Source of the DNA: Panonychus citri
Lineage: Eukaryota; Arthropoda; Arachnida; Trombidiformes; Tetranychidae
Assembly: GCF_014898815.1 (NCBI RefSeq)
Contig: NW_026515546.1
Span: forward strand, 496,001 to 560,000
Length of the DNA stretch: 64,000 bases
Direction of reading: 5' to 3'
Each line of letters opens with the position of its first letter. Within the stretch, counting starts at the first letter, position 1. A program made the position numbers and the translations under genes. Shown piece by piece: positions 43,357 through 58,641 of the stretch. The notes beneath the pieces are model-generated. The model was not told the DNA's origin. It did not search any database and was given only the letters and a program-made list of their open reading frames with translations.

Positions 43357-45330
43357 GTTCGATTACTTTTTTGAGAAAATCGAAAAAGAAAACTTTTTTT
43401 TCCATAACAACTTTTCAATCTTATCTTTTAATGAAAGATACAAATGATTAATCAACAGATTAGCAATTGATTCTCCTTATTCATCTAATTATTTTTGCAT
43501 CATAGTCAATTTGAGTCAATCAACTAAGATAATGATGACAAGTTCAGTTGATGATTAAACATTTCATTTGATTCATTTTCCATGAAAAAACGTCTATCTA
43601 CTAGAGATTTTTACTTTCATGTCGATTTCCCTGTTATCAGTCAGTATATATAATGGATTCTGAGTCTAGAATTTCCTAAAGGAAACTAAAGAAGGAAAGA
43701 GGAAGAAGAAAAAAGGAGGAAGAAGAAGAAAAAATAGAAAGGCAAAGATGATGAAAAGAAGAAGAGAAGAAAAAAAAAGTTCTAACGATAAGAATTGACT
43801 GAAAATGTTTCAGATTAACCTCAGGTGACTTTCCATGTTATCATGATATCTGGTTGTTTGTTTGTATCTCCATTAGCTCACCATGAGTTTACCAAGTGTC
43901 AAAATGGATTCTGGTTGATCGGAAGACACATTAGAGGATAATAATGACACTACCATCATCCTCCTCATCATCATCATGAACAAACCTGAATCTATGAGCA
44001 TTCAATTCAGTTCCAATTTGAGATAATGTTTCAAGTTGCTCAGGTAGAAAATGATTAAACCTCAATCTCTCAAAGGTAATATGATAATAATAACTTTTAC
44101 TTTTTACTAATTTACCTGAAAATGGCGAAACTTTAATAATCTGAAAATCTCATGAAACTGGAGCATCAAGTTGACGACGATAAAAAAAACAAAAACTTTA
44201 TTACCAAACTTTATTTTTCGCTTCATCAGTTAATCCAGTAAATCTGTTAATCCATCAAAAACAATTACTTCACTACGTTAGACTTGCTATTTGATAATCT
44301 TCCAGTTAATTGTTGTAATGTTTACAATTTTGATTAATTAACAGAACCAGAAAGAGAGAGAAAATCATAGAAATAGAGTTGGAATGATTAATCAATAGGG
44401 ATGATTGGTCACTAATGTTGTTGTTACTTTATTAATGGTCATCTTATTGATCTTAAGCAATTACAATGAGTTGATTATTTTCTTTAAGTGTAAAGACTCA
44501 AAACAATCAAATTAACCATCAAATCATTTTAATTGTTGCCCTATTTTTAGTATCGATCGATAAACAACAAACTTAATCACCATAATATTTTGTATCAAGA
44601 AGATTAATCCAATTTACAACGATCAATCAATTGTCATATTTTTTGTTTCCAACGTAATTTAAATTAACACAATTAAAAGACAACGATATTTAGCATTTTG
44701 CTTTCTCTCTGTCATTATTATCATGATTCAATAATTTCATGATAATCTTTTGTTTACAATTTAAATTGTTTCCACTTAATGAATAATATTCATGTCAATT
44801 GCACAGTTATCACCATAATCATACTCATAATGAACTAATTGTGATGATCACAATCAAATTTGATTCAACTTTTGTTTTTCCTGAAAACTCATTGAAAATT
44901 GGGTCTAATGAGATTCAAATGTCAACACAAAGTTTTGATTTTTTTTCACTTTGTTGATATTTTTTCATGGTAAAGATAAACAAGAAAATCAGTTGATTGT
45001 GACAATTTAAAAGTTTCAACTGTTCAAACGTAGAGAGATTTTAATTATTCAGGTAAAAATAATGAATCTAAAAAAAACTTAATTCTCATAAAGTGTAAAC
45101 ATGGTAATAATATTATTCAGAATCTACTGAATAATATGTTGATTTTATTTCGAGAGGAAAATGGAAAGTATAATATTTTTTTTTCTGTTACTTTGTTATT
45201 CATGGTGATCATCATCATGATTATCTAAATAACTGAGTTGGGTGGGTTGTTATCAAGGTGTGTAAATATATTTCCATAAATTTTTCTACCATGAGAATAA
45301 GTGGAAAATATCATATTAATAATATTCATT
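43357..45330. other. Intergenic region between tRNA-Lys and the ACE gene
   Basis: AT-rich sequence. It includes the 3' flank of the ACE gene. No further gene is seen. Confidence 0.45.
43367..43372 (+). terminator. RNA polymerase III terminator of tRNA-Lys
   Basis: TTTTTT run 11 nt after the tRNA 3' end. Confidence 0.8.
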
Positions 45331-48300
45331 TTATGGGCAAATCATTGGATCAGCTGATGTCCAGCCAATTTCCTCTGGAGTAACTTGAGTTTTCATCCAT
45401 TCAATGAGTGGAGCAAAATATTGTAATAATGGTTCAGCACTCATCTTCTCACTTCCGGTCATCATTTTCAAAGCCTCTGACCAATGTTTAGAAGCACCAA
45501 GAGACAGAACGTTACTAAGAAAACGAAAAGGAAAAAAAGTCGAAATAATAATATTAATAGTAATCGAAAATAAACAAATTAGAACTTTTCTCTCTCTCTC
45601 TCTCCTCTTTTAACTTTCGTAAACAACAATTAACACATTTACTTAATTGTCACATGATAATTACCTTAACAATTGACCAGCCTCTCGAGATTGATAAATG
45701 TCACATTGATACAAAGGTCCAGTATTATTAGCAGCCTCACAAAGAGCTTTATGAAACTGGAATTGGATTATATAGCTTACGAAATACCTGGAGAATAAGC
45801 AATTTAATCAGATTAATCAAATTCGGAGAAAGGGGGTGGGGTGGTTCTAAGAAAAGTTCTAAATTCTCATAAATATAAATGCATATCTTAAGATTAGAGA
45901 GAAATAAGGATTGGAATCATCAGTTAATCATGATCATGATAAGAATAATCATCAATCTATTGTATTGAATAATAACTAATTGATTTAGTTACTTGTTTTT
46001 GTTTGTATATATAATCTGATTAATCTGATTAATGAATCATGATAATTGTATAAAGAGATTTACAATTTTCCATTGAAATGAAAATTAATAGAAATCACAA
46101 TTTGATTAACAATTGATAAATAATTTGATTCACCTTGGCAACGAATTTATTAGAAGAATCAAAATAATGAGATTGAAAATTGAACTTTTCCTTTCTGTTT
46201 CATGGGAATTCATAGTTTCATGATAGTAAGAACTGTCGAAAGGAAAACTCAATCAGATAAAGAAGCATCTTAGCAACCATCAGAACTTTTCAATAAAACC
46301 GATTCTGATAACACTCGTCTCTATAATTGATTAAAACGATCATAATTTACATAAAATATTAATCAGAATATTTCATCGTGATTAATTTTAATCTTAATCT
46401 GATGATTCTTATAAATCGATGACAATAACTATCAGCAAGTCTACCATGAAAATTTCAATTGGAAAATCATTCAGTTCGAAAGTTAATGGTTCCTGTATTC
46501 GGTGTCAATTTGAATTTTATCGTGATGATGGAGGAAAATTCCTCATGGGAAGTTGAAAGGAAAAGTAAGATGAACAAGAGAGAGAGAGAGAGAGAGAGAG
46601 ATTCTTTTCCATTCTGACAAATGATTGAAAACGAAAATGGAAAAAGTTCTGATCATGATGAAAATACGATTCATTATCTTCATCGCCAAGATGCAGTTTC
46701 TATTTACCATGTAATGGGTTTCCGTTCATTTACCAGGAGTAAACTATGATTATCGTCATCACTTGTTGACATTATCATGTGGTCTCTCCCTTAACTTTCT
46801 GTCTCTCTCTTTCTCTCAATTCATGATAATACTTTTCTCTCCTGATTCTAACTCGATCAAATCAATCAATGTAATGAGATACAATGTAATCATTTCGATT
46901 CTTATTTCGATGCGGTGGAAAAGTTCATTTGTCATGTTACCTTCTTTCCAATTCAATGGTGATAATGTTTACGTAATCATCTCATGTGATTAATTATCTC
47001 GAATGTAAATATCACATTCAAGTTGATTTTCGGTTGCAACTCTTCAAGATTGAATAAAATTTACATTCGATTGATATGTAATATTACATTTGAATATAAT
47101 GCTAACCTTGAGAATTATTTTCTTCTTTCAGATAATATTTGTTTCTGTTTACCTGATGTAAGGAACACTCGCTGCTATATGGTATTTACTTCCAGGATCG
47201 AAGTCATCTTCAGTTCGTCGAACCGGTGGACATAAACCTTGATATCGAAGTCGATATTTCCACCAGAGTTTATTAAGATTGGCGTGGGTTGAACTATTGG
47301 CGAAAACTTCCCACCTCCATTTATCCATAAGATAACCCGATGGGAGAAAAGCAATTTTATCCAAAGCCATGGACATTAAATGGTTCAGATCACCTTCAGG
47401 GTCACTTGAGATTTCATCAAGTAGACCGATGGCCTTCAAATGGGACGGGGTGGAAACGGAAAGTGCCAAAGTGTCACCAACAGCCTCGTGGAAACCAGGA
47501 TTAGCTCCGGTTCGGAAAACATAAGGTTGATCTTTGTATTGTAAATAGTATTGAATGTGACCCATTTCATGATGAACAACGATGAAATTTTTCATGTTAC
47601 GATCGGTGCACATTTTGATTCTTACATCATCGTCACCGCAAAAGTCCCAGGCCGATGCGTGACAAGTGAAATCACGGCCATCAGCGGGTCTCTCGATAAT
47701 TGAATTGTTCCAGAACTTATCAGTCATCGGCTTTAAACCCAACGAGGTGAAAAAGGCTTCCGATATTTTGAAAATATCGACAACACTTATGTTCTGAAAT
47801 TGGACAAAGAAAAAAGCAACAAACAATCAACCAATGATTCGAGAATAACAAAAACAAACTCCAACAGTTAAGGTCAATTTTCCGTTCTCCGATAAACTGA
47901 AACCTCTTCCAATAGATGTCACCACCAAGTGTAGTAAAGATGAAAAGTTTACAATAAAAATCAGTTAATCACTCACCTTGGCAATAAGATTATCAGTAAT
48001 ATCAACTGAAGGTTTATCCGGGAACGGGATTAAGATATCACGTAAACTGGACCAAGACTGACCCCACATATTACCTGGTTTTATCCGAGCAAAGAGATGG
48101 AAAAATTTTCCAAAAGGTAATCAAATTAATAATCGATTCGTAATCAATAGGAAGAGTAAATTAAAAAATTCCAAAAGCAATCAACTAATCATTTTCAATT
48201 AGATTGTAAAAAAGTAACTTTCATCTGAAATCCATTAATCTAACCATCTTTATATGAATTTAATCATAGAGATAATCAAAAGTTTTGTTAATAGAAACGA

Positions 48301-51300
48301 ACTCAATTTAATTAGTGAAACAATAGAAAAATTGAATCAAAATCAAGATGAACAATTAAGTTAATTTCTTACCCAGAATATGAGCTGGAATTGGTCCATT
48401 TCTTTTAATCTTATCTTCACCATAGAGATTAATCAATCTTTTCCTGGTATAAGCATGAAGAAGCTTATATAAGGGTTCGAGTTGTTTCCAGATCGTTTCC
48501 AGGTCATCTACAAGCGTATCCGATTCATAGCCCGCTCTCCATAGGTCACCAGCATCAGCGAAACCTGAATAAGGGAAAAAGGAGAAACGTTAAAACGGGA
48601 AACGGAAACAAAGGTCAAACCAAAAATGAGGTTACATAATTACGAGTGTGAAAAATATGCAATTCAAATGATTACGATAATAACAATTATCATGTCAACT
48701 TAATCATGATTAGATGATGAGGTTTACTTAGCACACACCTTAACCCATATTACATAGACCCGACGATTAGAAACTGCCAAGTGGTCATTACCATACAGAG
48801 AATGGCTCGGAAAGTGACCTCACTTTTTTCAAAAATGACCTTAAAAGTTACTATGTTAATTTGGAGCAATTTAAATCTTGATTTAACTGTGTAATCTATT
48901 TCCAATTACCTTGTCAATTGTTAACTTTCTGCTTGGTCAATCTAATGATCATACAGAAAAGTGATCATGATTAGTATCATAACTAGAAAATGGCCTCAAT
49001 AATGACCTTAGGTCAAGGTTTATTACTAACGATTCTAAATTCAACCTCTAATCATTTAGCATTTCAATTGTAATCGTTTCTTTGATTCCTCTTCTTATAC
49101 ATTTATATTATTCTTTGCGGTTAATTGTGGACAATTTAAATTGTTACCAACTATTAATATATCTTTTTAAAATCCTCGCTTCACTTATATTATCTGAATC
49201 TACTTTAAATTGTTGCCTGACAATTAACTCAATGTAATCAATTTTAATTACAATTGTGATGAGAGTATCATTCACAATCAATTCATAACCTGAAGCTAAT
49301 TAGCTGACACATTCAAATTAATGACAATTAATTATTTTCCAGTTTTAATCATGTTTATCTTTCAGTTTTTTTTTCATCAATCATTTAGCTTATTTACTAA
49401 TTGTTACAATTTAATATCAATGAAATCAAAATTTTCCCGACTAATGTAACAATTTAACTTGTCAACACAATGTTGATGTTGATTAGGCAAATCATCAAGT
49501 GCTAATAATTAACTTTCAATACCAATTAATAATTTAGTTTAATCTTGATTGTAATCAAATAAAAGAGGCTTTTATAATAATAATAAATGTTCAGTAATTA
49601 TTGATTACAATTAAGCTAATTATGATTGCATTGGTTTTAAATTGTTTCGCCCATCAAATTTATCGCAATCAAATTAAGTAGAAAAAAATTTAACTCATAA
49701 TTGTTAACACAAATTGTTAAATAAAATTAAAATCAAATTAGTAACCTAATCATGATTAAACAGATGACCCCAGCTAAATTGTAATCAAGTGAACAATTAA
49801 ATTAGGTAGACAATCAAAGGCAAGGTCAATGTGAGTTGAAAAATCACAATTAAATCAAAGCCAATCAATCAATTTGAAGGTAAAATTGAGATAAATTGTT
49901 GAACAATTTAAATCTAATCAACGTAAACACAACAGGCCAACGAAAAATTGATTAAGGATTAAGGTAATATTAGATTAAAAATAGAGATTAACCCTTTCTG
50001 ATATTATGATCAACCTATTTTCACACTTGATCATAATCATTGTTGAAATTATCAGCAATCAACAATCAAAGATTAAACTGTTAACAATTTAAATTGGAAG
50101 ATGAACAAAATGAAGATGTTTCCATGTAGCGATCGTATGAGAATTAAATTTTTCCCTCTCTCCATGGAAATCGATTGATATTTATTCATTTCATGATCAT
50201 TTCGTGATTAGTTTTGATTATGTTTACAGATAGAAATTAATAGTCAACAATCAAATTAAATTCTTACCATTTAGTTGAGCAGCTTCGTTAGATAGTTGAA
50301 CGTACTTGAGATATTTACTTCTCATTGTCTTTCCAGTTACATCTCGCCATTGGCTCCAAATTGATTTCAATTCCTCATAATTTCTTGATTCATCCATAAT
50401 TCTGGTGATATCTGAATCATCAGGGAAGAGAGAGAGAGAGAGAGAGATAGTCCATCAAAAATCAATATAATTCAACATTTGCTATCAGTAAAGTTCATGA
50501 TAATCTCACATTAGGTGTTCAATTGATTCATCGTAAATGATAAACGTGAAAATTTCATGATAACTTTATGAAATTTGTTTTTTCTTCAATTTCAACAATT
50601 GGAAAGTTACTCAATTCCTTTATCATGATAATATTATTATCTTACATAATATTAATAGTCAACATGAATTATACTGTTGGGAAATTTTCCCGTAAACAAT
50701 TGAGCTGAAAGAAATTCATTGGCAAAGTTCATGTAATTTTCAGGTAATTTCATATTTTCTTTGGGAAAAACAATAAAAAGAATTGAAATTATTATCATTT
50801 CTTACCTGGCTCGAAATTGAGATTACATTTGGATCTATCAATTGTCTTATTAGGTGAATATGGGCAAACTTTTCCAGAGGAATAAGAATCTTCCATGTCA
50901 GCAGTAAGTTCATTAAGCTAAAGATTCACATGATCAACATAAGAGTTATGATTATCTGATTTATTATGAGAAAAGAAAAAAACAAAGTTAATAATTTTCT
51001 TCAATTACCTGAGTCAATTTATCTCCATCAAGGACACCATTGCCAAGAACTGAGAGAGACTTAAACCACCGGCGGATAGTTGGATCAGAAAAGTTTTTCC
51101 ATGCAAAGGAAGTCGCATTGAGCCAAGATTCCTTGGTGAATTTAGATTGTTCAAGAGAGACATTTAGCTAAATTGATAATAGAAGAATAGAAGAAAATAA
51201 GAATTAATCATTTGAATTCTCTCATTCGAAATTGAATACAAAATAAAAGTTCATAGTGAATTCTGACTGTTTTCAGTGAATCAACTAAATAACAAAAGAG

Positions 51301-53138
51301 AGGCTGATAATTAGCAAATAATCAATTCAGTTGATTATCATAAGTAAATTCTGTCTGGAAATCTGATTCGTATCAAGATCTAATTATCATCAACAGGACA
51401 AACTTGAACTACTCAGAGACTCATCATCATCATCATCGTTAGATTTTCCCAACAATAATGATACAATTAACTGAATCAAATCGAATGGAAATTTATATTT
51501 ATTATTGATTTGTGAAAATCTACAGAATTACAAGTCGAAGAACAAAAATCGAAAGTTCTAATTCAGGATTGAACGGAAGTTAAACCAGGAAGGAAATCGT
51601 TTCAAGATGATTATTAGGAAACAATGAAATGAGATAATCATCGAGCTGAATAATCAACCATGAAGGATATAGAAACTAATAGATATCCGAAAGATGGACA
51701 ATCCTGAAATCACTCTCCTTTTAAATCACCAATCATCTTGATGGTCATCATGAGAGTGTATATATACCTTTCATGCTTCATGGGGAATCTACTGTATATT
51801 AATCTGAATCAGTAACTGAATCTAAATAGATCACCAGCAATCAACTAAACCAGTTAAACGACCAGAATTAAAAGCTTTACCTTATAAACGATGAACCTTA
51901 TTTATTGCTTCATTTGTATCTTGATTTAAATTTCTGTTTAAATTATCAACATCATAAATTGTTATCATGAACAATATCATAATCTTAATCAGAAGGAATT
52001 AATTTCTAATCATGTCAATGACCGTATAAGTTTGGTGAGAGTTAATCAAGAGTAAGAAGAGCAACAATTGTCAACAATCAGTGGAAATATAATCAAAATA
52101 TTAGCAATCAGAATAAGAAAATCAACAATTAACTAAACTAGAAAACTCAATCTTAATCATCAATATTCAAAGTCTAATTGTCACCTAATCATTATATCAA
52201 ATTATCACAATAATTTCAGTGACAATTAAGAGATCAGAAAAGTTTCATTATAAATCATTAGACAATTGAACAAACAACTGATTTGATTACTTGAATCAAA
52301 GTATTGAGATAATCATGATAATATGGACAATTTAAATTATTGATTTGAACAAATAATCATGAAGAAATTAAAATTAAAATTGTAATATGATTGTTAATCA
52401 TATAATGATGGTAAATCACTATGATTAATGGTAACACAATTAATAACTAAATTGAGGAAAAACAGATCACAAACTAAACACAATTGAAACTAAATTAGTT
52501 TAGATGAACAATCAAAAAAATGATGAAGGTAAATTAATGAATTGTTGATAAAAATACTTAATCAAGGGTAAGAATTTAAATTTAATCTAATTGTAATCGA
52601 ACCAGAAAATGAAGAGATAAAAAAGTTTACTATTAATATGAATTTCATATCAATATAATTTCGGACTCACGAAGCGATTGTTATTAATCAAGTCGGTAAT
52701 CAGTCATAATCATGTCAAAATGATGATGATGAACAATAGATTAATAAATTGCGGATTAAATTGTGATCATTAACTCACCATAGCTTGTTTATTATATTCA
52801 GTTAGATTAGTTGAATAGCTCCATTCAGCTAGAACTCCCTTTCGACAATATTTAACGGCTTCGATTTCTTGAGTTCTAAGAAATTCTCGAGCAGCGATTT
52901 CATCAGTATTATTACCCGATTTGTATTTAACTGAACCATTATCACGAGATGGTGAAGATGAGGATGAAGATGATAAAGGTGATGAGGCTACAATTGTTGT
53001 TGATACTATTTCAATGGTGTTATTGAGAGCACGATTCCCTCCAGAGGAAGATGAAAGTTCAGGGTAACCTTGGATTCCATGGGAAATAATTAAACCATTG
53101 ATTAAACACAAGGTAAACAAAGTTGTTAATGTTAACAT
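45331..53138 (-). CDS. Ance: Angiotensin-converting enzyme, single-domain, secreted (nine exons)
   Basis: Exons on the minus strand: 53138-52779, 51167-51009, 50917-50806, 50411-50268, 48564-48373, 48074-47977, 47793-47153, 45787-45665 and 45514-45331. All have GT-AG borders and consistent phases, giving 670 residues. A signal peptide ([15 protein letters not shown]) precedes a Ser-rich stretch that looks unconserved. Typical peptidase M2 motifs follow: [40 protein letters not shown], the zinc site HHEMGH (H430, E431, H434), the third ligand in FHEAVGD (E458, 24 residues on), and [20 protein letters not shown] removes C-terminal dipeptides from peptides. The protein stops soon after the catalytic domain (PMICP) with no membrane anchor, so it is probably a soluble enzyme, as in insects. 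All catalytic residues are present. Confidence 0.95.
46577..46601. repeat. GA microsatellite in an ACE intron
   Basis: About 12 GA units. A similar GA run lies at 50426-50448, just before exon 4 of the ACE gene. Confidence 0.9.
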
Positions 53139-56100
53139 GGTTAACGATTAAACTGTTATATACTTGATTGTTGATATTACAGGTGAGATTTGTTGTGGTT
53201 GTTGTTGATTGCTGATGATGATGATGGTGACACAAAGTAAAGTGAAACTGATTGGTGATAATCTGAAGGAAAAACTTGACTTTTACTTTTTTGCTAATTC
53301 TTATTTGTTCCTATGGCAGGTTCCTTGTCCTCTTCTCATCATCATCATAATCTTAATCTTATCATCATCTTAATCATCTTCACTTAATTTCTCTCTCTCT
53401 CTATTTCTTTGTAAATATCTTTGAGGGATAATTGTCAAAGGCCTGTGACCTGATCGGTAAAGGTGATTAACTAACAACGTTACCTTGTAATTATTTTTTA
53501 ATTTCTTCCAATTTACTGATTATTGGGATGGAGCTTGTTGATGATGAGGAGGAGAAACTAGCAAATGATGATAACACTATGATGATGATTAGTTTTTATC
53601 CTCGGATGATGTTGATAAAATACACCAGGAACGATAATGTTGATGATTCTGATTAGAAGGGGAAATTGTATGTTTAGCTTTCGCTTTCAAATCAATTGGA
53701 ATCCATATTGACAATTAAGTGAATTTCAAGCTCGTTACTCTTGATTTTCTGGTTGATTAACTGATTTTCTTGATTGTCAGTGTCTTAAAACAGTCAAATT
53801 TAGTGAGTTAATCTCATGATTATGTTTAAATTACGTAAATTTTTTCGGTAACAATTTAACATTTAATAATCGTAATCGATTTGTACTCTGGTGAAATGGT
53901 TACTTGGCAAATTCAATTCTAATTGTTTCAATGACTATTATCAATTGTCAAGGATATTGAAACAATTAAGAAATAATCATCTGACTGATAAGTTAATTGT
54001 TGGAAACTTAACAACATTAATATATTGTAATTTCAAATCATTAACAATCAAAGAAAACAATTTAACTTTGAATTATATTTTACAAGTTAATTGTTAGTTG
54101 TGACTCTTTTTTTTATTATAATTTAATTTGATTGAAATTAATTGTTTGTGTGCAATTTTAATCAATTTACCAATCAATGATTAGATTTACACACAATTTA
54201 AATTGCAACAATTAAGATTACAAATGACTTCACTATTAATACTAATTTTATATGTGATTATGAAAAAAAAACTCAACTTAATTTTGGGTTAATCACTTTT
54301 CTTGAGTCCAACAATTAAGCTTTTAATTGTTATTCACTTATATTAGTTTAAAATGTTCATGCTTATGGTTTTTGATTAGTACAATTTAACTAATCAGTTT
54401 TAATTATATTGTTAATTGATTTAAGCAAATGATCACGATTAACATTGAAATTCATGGAAACAAAAAAAAACTTTAATCATGATTTTTTTTCCTAAATTTT
54501 ATTGACTATCAACTATTAATTGTTGAAACTTTTATGATAACAATTGAATAAATCAAGTAGTTAATTAACAGTGTATTAGTTATTAATTAAAAATACAGTT
54601 TACTCATGATTAACACATAATTAACAATCAAGCAAACAAAAGTTTAATCAAAAAAATTCAATATGAAACTTATATTTAAACTTTTACAATTAACTGATAT
54701 TGAATTTTTATTGAAACTAATACAACAACAATTAAGCTTTAATTTAATAATAAGTGAACAATTTTTGGTCAACAATTAAGGTTTAATTGTTAAACTTTGT
54801 CCCTGGCAATCAATAAATTCCTGTGTAAGTTAAGTGTTACTTGCTACATATTTAATCAAAAGGTATTGAACAATTAAATTTAATTGTGATCAAAATGTAC
54901 ACGGAAATATAAGTGCACACCTTTGTAATTTGTTGATTGTTGATCAACAATTAAAACCAATTTTTTCACACGAAAATTGGTTAATTTATTATTATATTGA
55001 TTATTAATCACAATTGATTTATCACAGTTAATTAGTTGTTACCATAAAATTTAATTGGTAACTAAATTGTTGACAATCAAATCGTTGATCGTCAATCATT
55101 ATGTCAATACAATTAAATTATTCTGTTATCTTGATTACTCAAGTAATATATTTAACTTTCAGATTAATTAAATATGATTTAACATCATCACTATATTAGT
55201 TAATTGTTGTAATCAAATGTTAATTGTTGTTTTGTTGAAAAGTTGATCAGTTGATTGTGATTAAGTTATTATTCACCATCAATAAGATGAAAACAAGTAG
55301 CTTGTCAAGTTATAAACAATTCAAATTAACAATTAAGGGAGTCTAATAAATGAATCCTTAAATTGTTACAATTAGTTAATTGCAATCGTTTAATCATAAA
55401 TCGTAAGTGTTTTCCTGATAATTTCTGTTGATATTATTTGAGGAAAAATTTTTCTGATCAAGTTGATTATTTGATTTAATTTCTCATGAGTCTAATCAAC
55501 ATTGATTAACTTAATTGTGGTGCATTAGCATCAACAATTTAAATTATTATATTTAAACTCACTGGTGTTGGTTGAACTTGAAGGTAAATTTTAGTTAACA
55601 ATTTAAATTGATTGTTACAGTTTGATTTTTTTCTGATGTAACGGTAAATTATATCATCATGATTATTATTGTTAATAACTGAATTCATACTTAGTCAATA
55701 TCAACAATATAATCATTGATTAAACATGGACTATTAACTAATCAACAGTTGATAATAATAATAAGAGTAACAATCTATCAACTATCTAGACAATTAACTA
55801 ACTAAAATTTTGCAATTTTGTTATAAATTTGATTGTTATCAACAGTTGATTGTTGAATGAACTTCCGTCACTGTTAACAAATAGTTGATTAAACTGTTAA
55901 CAATTTACTGATTAAAGGGTTACCATTGGTTAACAATTATCATTGAAAACCAGGAAAATTTGATTGTTATCAAAATAAAAAAGTAACAACAATCAAACTA
56001 AGTTTAACTTGTTCAACACAATTAACTAATCATGTAAATCAGATCTTTATCATCACCTTAATTATGATTTACACTTAAATGTCAAACTGAATCAAGATTA

Positions 56101-57853
56101 ACTCATAGATAATAATAAACAAAAATTGATCACCAACTTTGATCCAGTTAACACAATTAACCAACAATTAACTACCAAACCTTAATATTAGATTATATTT
56201 TCAACTAGATTAACAAATATTACCTTGATTGTTACAATTTTTGATTAAATTAATCGTTGTGGTTGATTGTTGTTCATTCAAGTAAATCATTGATAGTCAT
56301 TTACGGAAGTTAATTAAAACTAATTCACACAATTAACTTGTTTTTTCATGAAGATTTATGATTTTATTTCATTTTAATTGTTAACTTTTAATTGTAACCC
56401 AAAAAAATTAGTATATTAATATTGAACAACAATAGGATTATTAAATTAGGGAAACTAATCCAGTTTAATTAAAGGTTGGGTGTTAATCAGATTTACAATT
56501 AATTGTCAGATAAATACGAAAGTTAATCAACAAGAAATGTATCAAAGAATCACCAGTGATTAGTTACAATTAGTTAATTGTTTCCGCAGCAAAAAAGACC
56601 CAAAATTATTTGTAATTTAATTTACCGAAAACTTGTAAGTAATAACAACAATAACTAAGTAACTTGATTGTTATTTAAATACAACTAATTAAAAGTTCTT
56701 AATGAACTAATTATGTTAATCATTTGAAAGTCGACAATATGATTAGCTTAAAATTTGGGAGAAAAAGTTTTAATCAGTTAATCAGTTTGGAGGGAAAGAG
56801 TTACTATGATTATCCGTCAATGAATTAAGTTAATCATGGTGATGATAGTAATGGATTATAAGTCACAATTCATCATCAATCTGATCATCATCATCGCTAA
56901 GATTAAATTAACCACGATTAAGCTATTAACGATTAACAGTTAATTTGGTTTAGCGAAAAGGTAACAATCTAAACATAGACTCGAACTGAATTAAAAGACA
57001 GATTGGAATGGAAATTTTTTCTTCTTTTTTTGATTCATCTTCGACTCATCATCTTTTCTGAAAGCTCATCTTCCTCATCATCTTCCATTCATTCATCATC
57101 CTTGGAATGATGATGAAGATGATGATGGAATTAAAAATAATCGTGATAATCGTGAATCTTAATCATGATCAGATTCCAATGAAACTTTCTTATTCTAAAG
57201 ATTCTGATTAATCATTTGGTGTTTTCTTTTTTTCAACTCTAATCATGATTCTAATTGTGATCATGTTAATCAACAATTAACAGGAACGTTAATCAAGGTC
57301 CATCAACACGTTGGTTTAATATTTTTTTTTTCTTCTTCTTTTAACTAATCATTGTAAATGATTTACTAATCATCATCATGATTAAGGATTGGTTAATGTT
57401 TAGTTTTCACTTTTATTTTTGTTGCTAATTGTGATCCAAGTTGATCAATCAACAATTAGCTTAATTAACCAAGACATATTTTCATTGTGAGTGTCTATTA
57501 ATAGTAAGTATTATTGCTAACAATTTAATCGGGTTTGGTTAATCATTCATCTTAATTGTTGATTAACTGATTGATCGGACCAAAAACATGTACATATATA
57601 TTTATTGATATTGATCCCAATTAAGATATTGATTTAAATTGTTTCCTAATTGTTGATCGCTATGATCATACGTTAATCAAGAAAAATTTGAAAAAGATTA
57701 AGATTAGATTGTAATTAACTCATAAACTTAATTGCCAAACCTTTTTGATTATGATTTGAAAGTAAATCCTTATTTATATTTAAATATATAAATTGTTAAC
57801 TTGATAATAATTTAGCCCAATTAATTGTTGGACAAATTATCATTTTATTCAGT
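53139..57853. other. Intergenic AT-rich region upstream of the ACE gene
   Basis: The ACE promoter and 5' UTR should lie near 53139-53400, but no element can be placed. The rest is AT-rich with many CAATTAA/TTAATTG words and no recognised gene. Confidence 0.4.
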
Positions 57854-58339
57854 TGTAAGGGATGTACAGTCATTGACTGTTTTCGACCCCTCTCTTTATT
57901 TATCTCATTTAAAATTCATTGGTTAATCATTTTAAATTTCGCTCTCAACTGCCATTTAGAAAAGAATATAAACAAAATTCTATTCTCTTAACCTCAGTCA
58001 GTTAGTTCTTACTTACTTACTCACCCACAAGTCTTACTTGTCACTTGCCCTTTCTATTATTTACTCATTTCCTTACGATTACAATTACCTTTAGTTCCTT
58101 AATTACTGTTATAATTATCACCTCAGTTCTATTCTCATTCTGTGCTCAATTACCTTTGTGTTATTAAATTTACATTTGAATTAATAAGTTTTACGTTCTG
58201 CCCTCCTTTATGTAATCAGTTAACCTTAAAAGTCTTTGACTTTATTCTGGTGTGAGATACTTGATCTATTAAAGATCTTGGTTTGAGTTAGCCTTGGCCC
58301 CGAAATTAACTCTGGGTATTCTTAACGAAACACCTAACA
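57854..58339 (+). repeat. 5' LTR of the second Ty3 element
   Basis: 486 bp, starting TGTAAGGGATG and ending CCTAACA, 2 nt before a primer-site-like sequence. Limits are inferred from TG...CA ends and the primer site because the partner LTR is not in the window. Confidence 0.7.
57967..57998 (+). promoter_or_regulatory. Probable LTR core promoter
   Basis: TATAAA at 57967-57972 and an arthropod-type initiator TCAGT at 57994-57998. The initiator A is 29 nt after the first T of the TATA box, the usual distance. Confidence 0.55.
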
Positions 58340-58341
58340 AA

Positions 58342-58359
58342 TGGTGGAGATGCCGAGTA
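58342..58359 (+). other. Primer binding site of the second Ty3 element
   Basis: TGGTGGAGATGCCGAGTA follows the LTR end by 2 nt and begins with TGG as expected for pairing to a tRNA CCA end. The primer tRNA was not identified. The leader 58360-58641 holds two of the AGTC/GACT hairpins. Confidence 0.6.
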
Positions 58360-58641
58360 TCTCATAAAAAACGTAAAATTTTTTTTTTTTCTGTTCAAAT
58401 TGTTCTCTGCAAAAGCTAAAATTTCCTTCCTCCTATAAAGTCCTTTGACTTTAAGTGCTGTGTTTCCAGTGTTACAAAAAAAAAGCCAAATAAACTTAAC
58501 CTAGTGAATCAAATCATCACATCATTCATAAAGGTCACCTTGAAAGTCCTTGACTTTACCAAGTAACCATCATCTCTACTCTTCAAATAAACTATTAATT
58601 CATCAACCTCTTCATCATACTACTCTATCGAAGACGAAAAC

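Noticed and set aside
43206..43451. An 81-residue ORF over the tRNA-Lys gene
   Set aside because: Its readable middle part is simply the tRNA sequence in one frame; the tRNA cloverleaf is complete.
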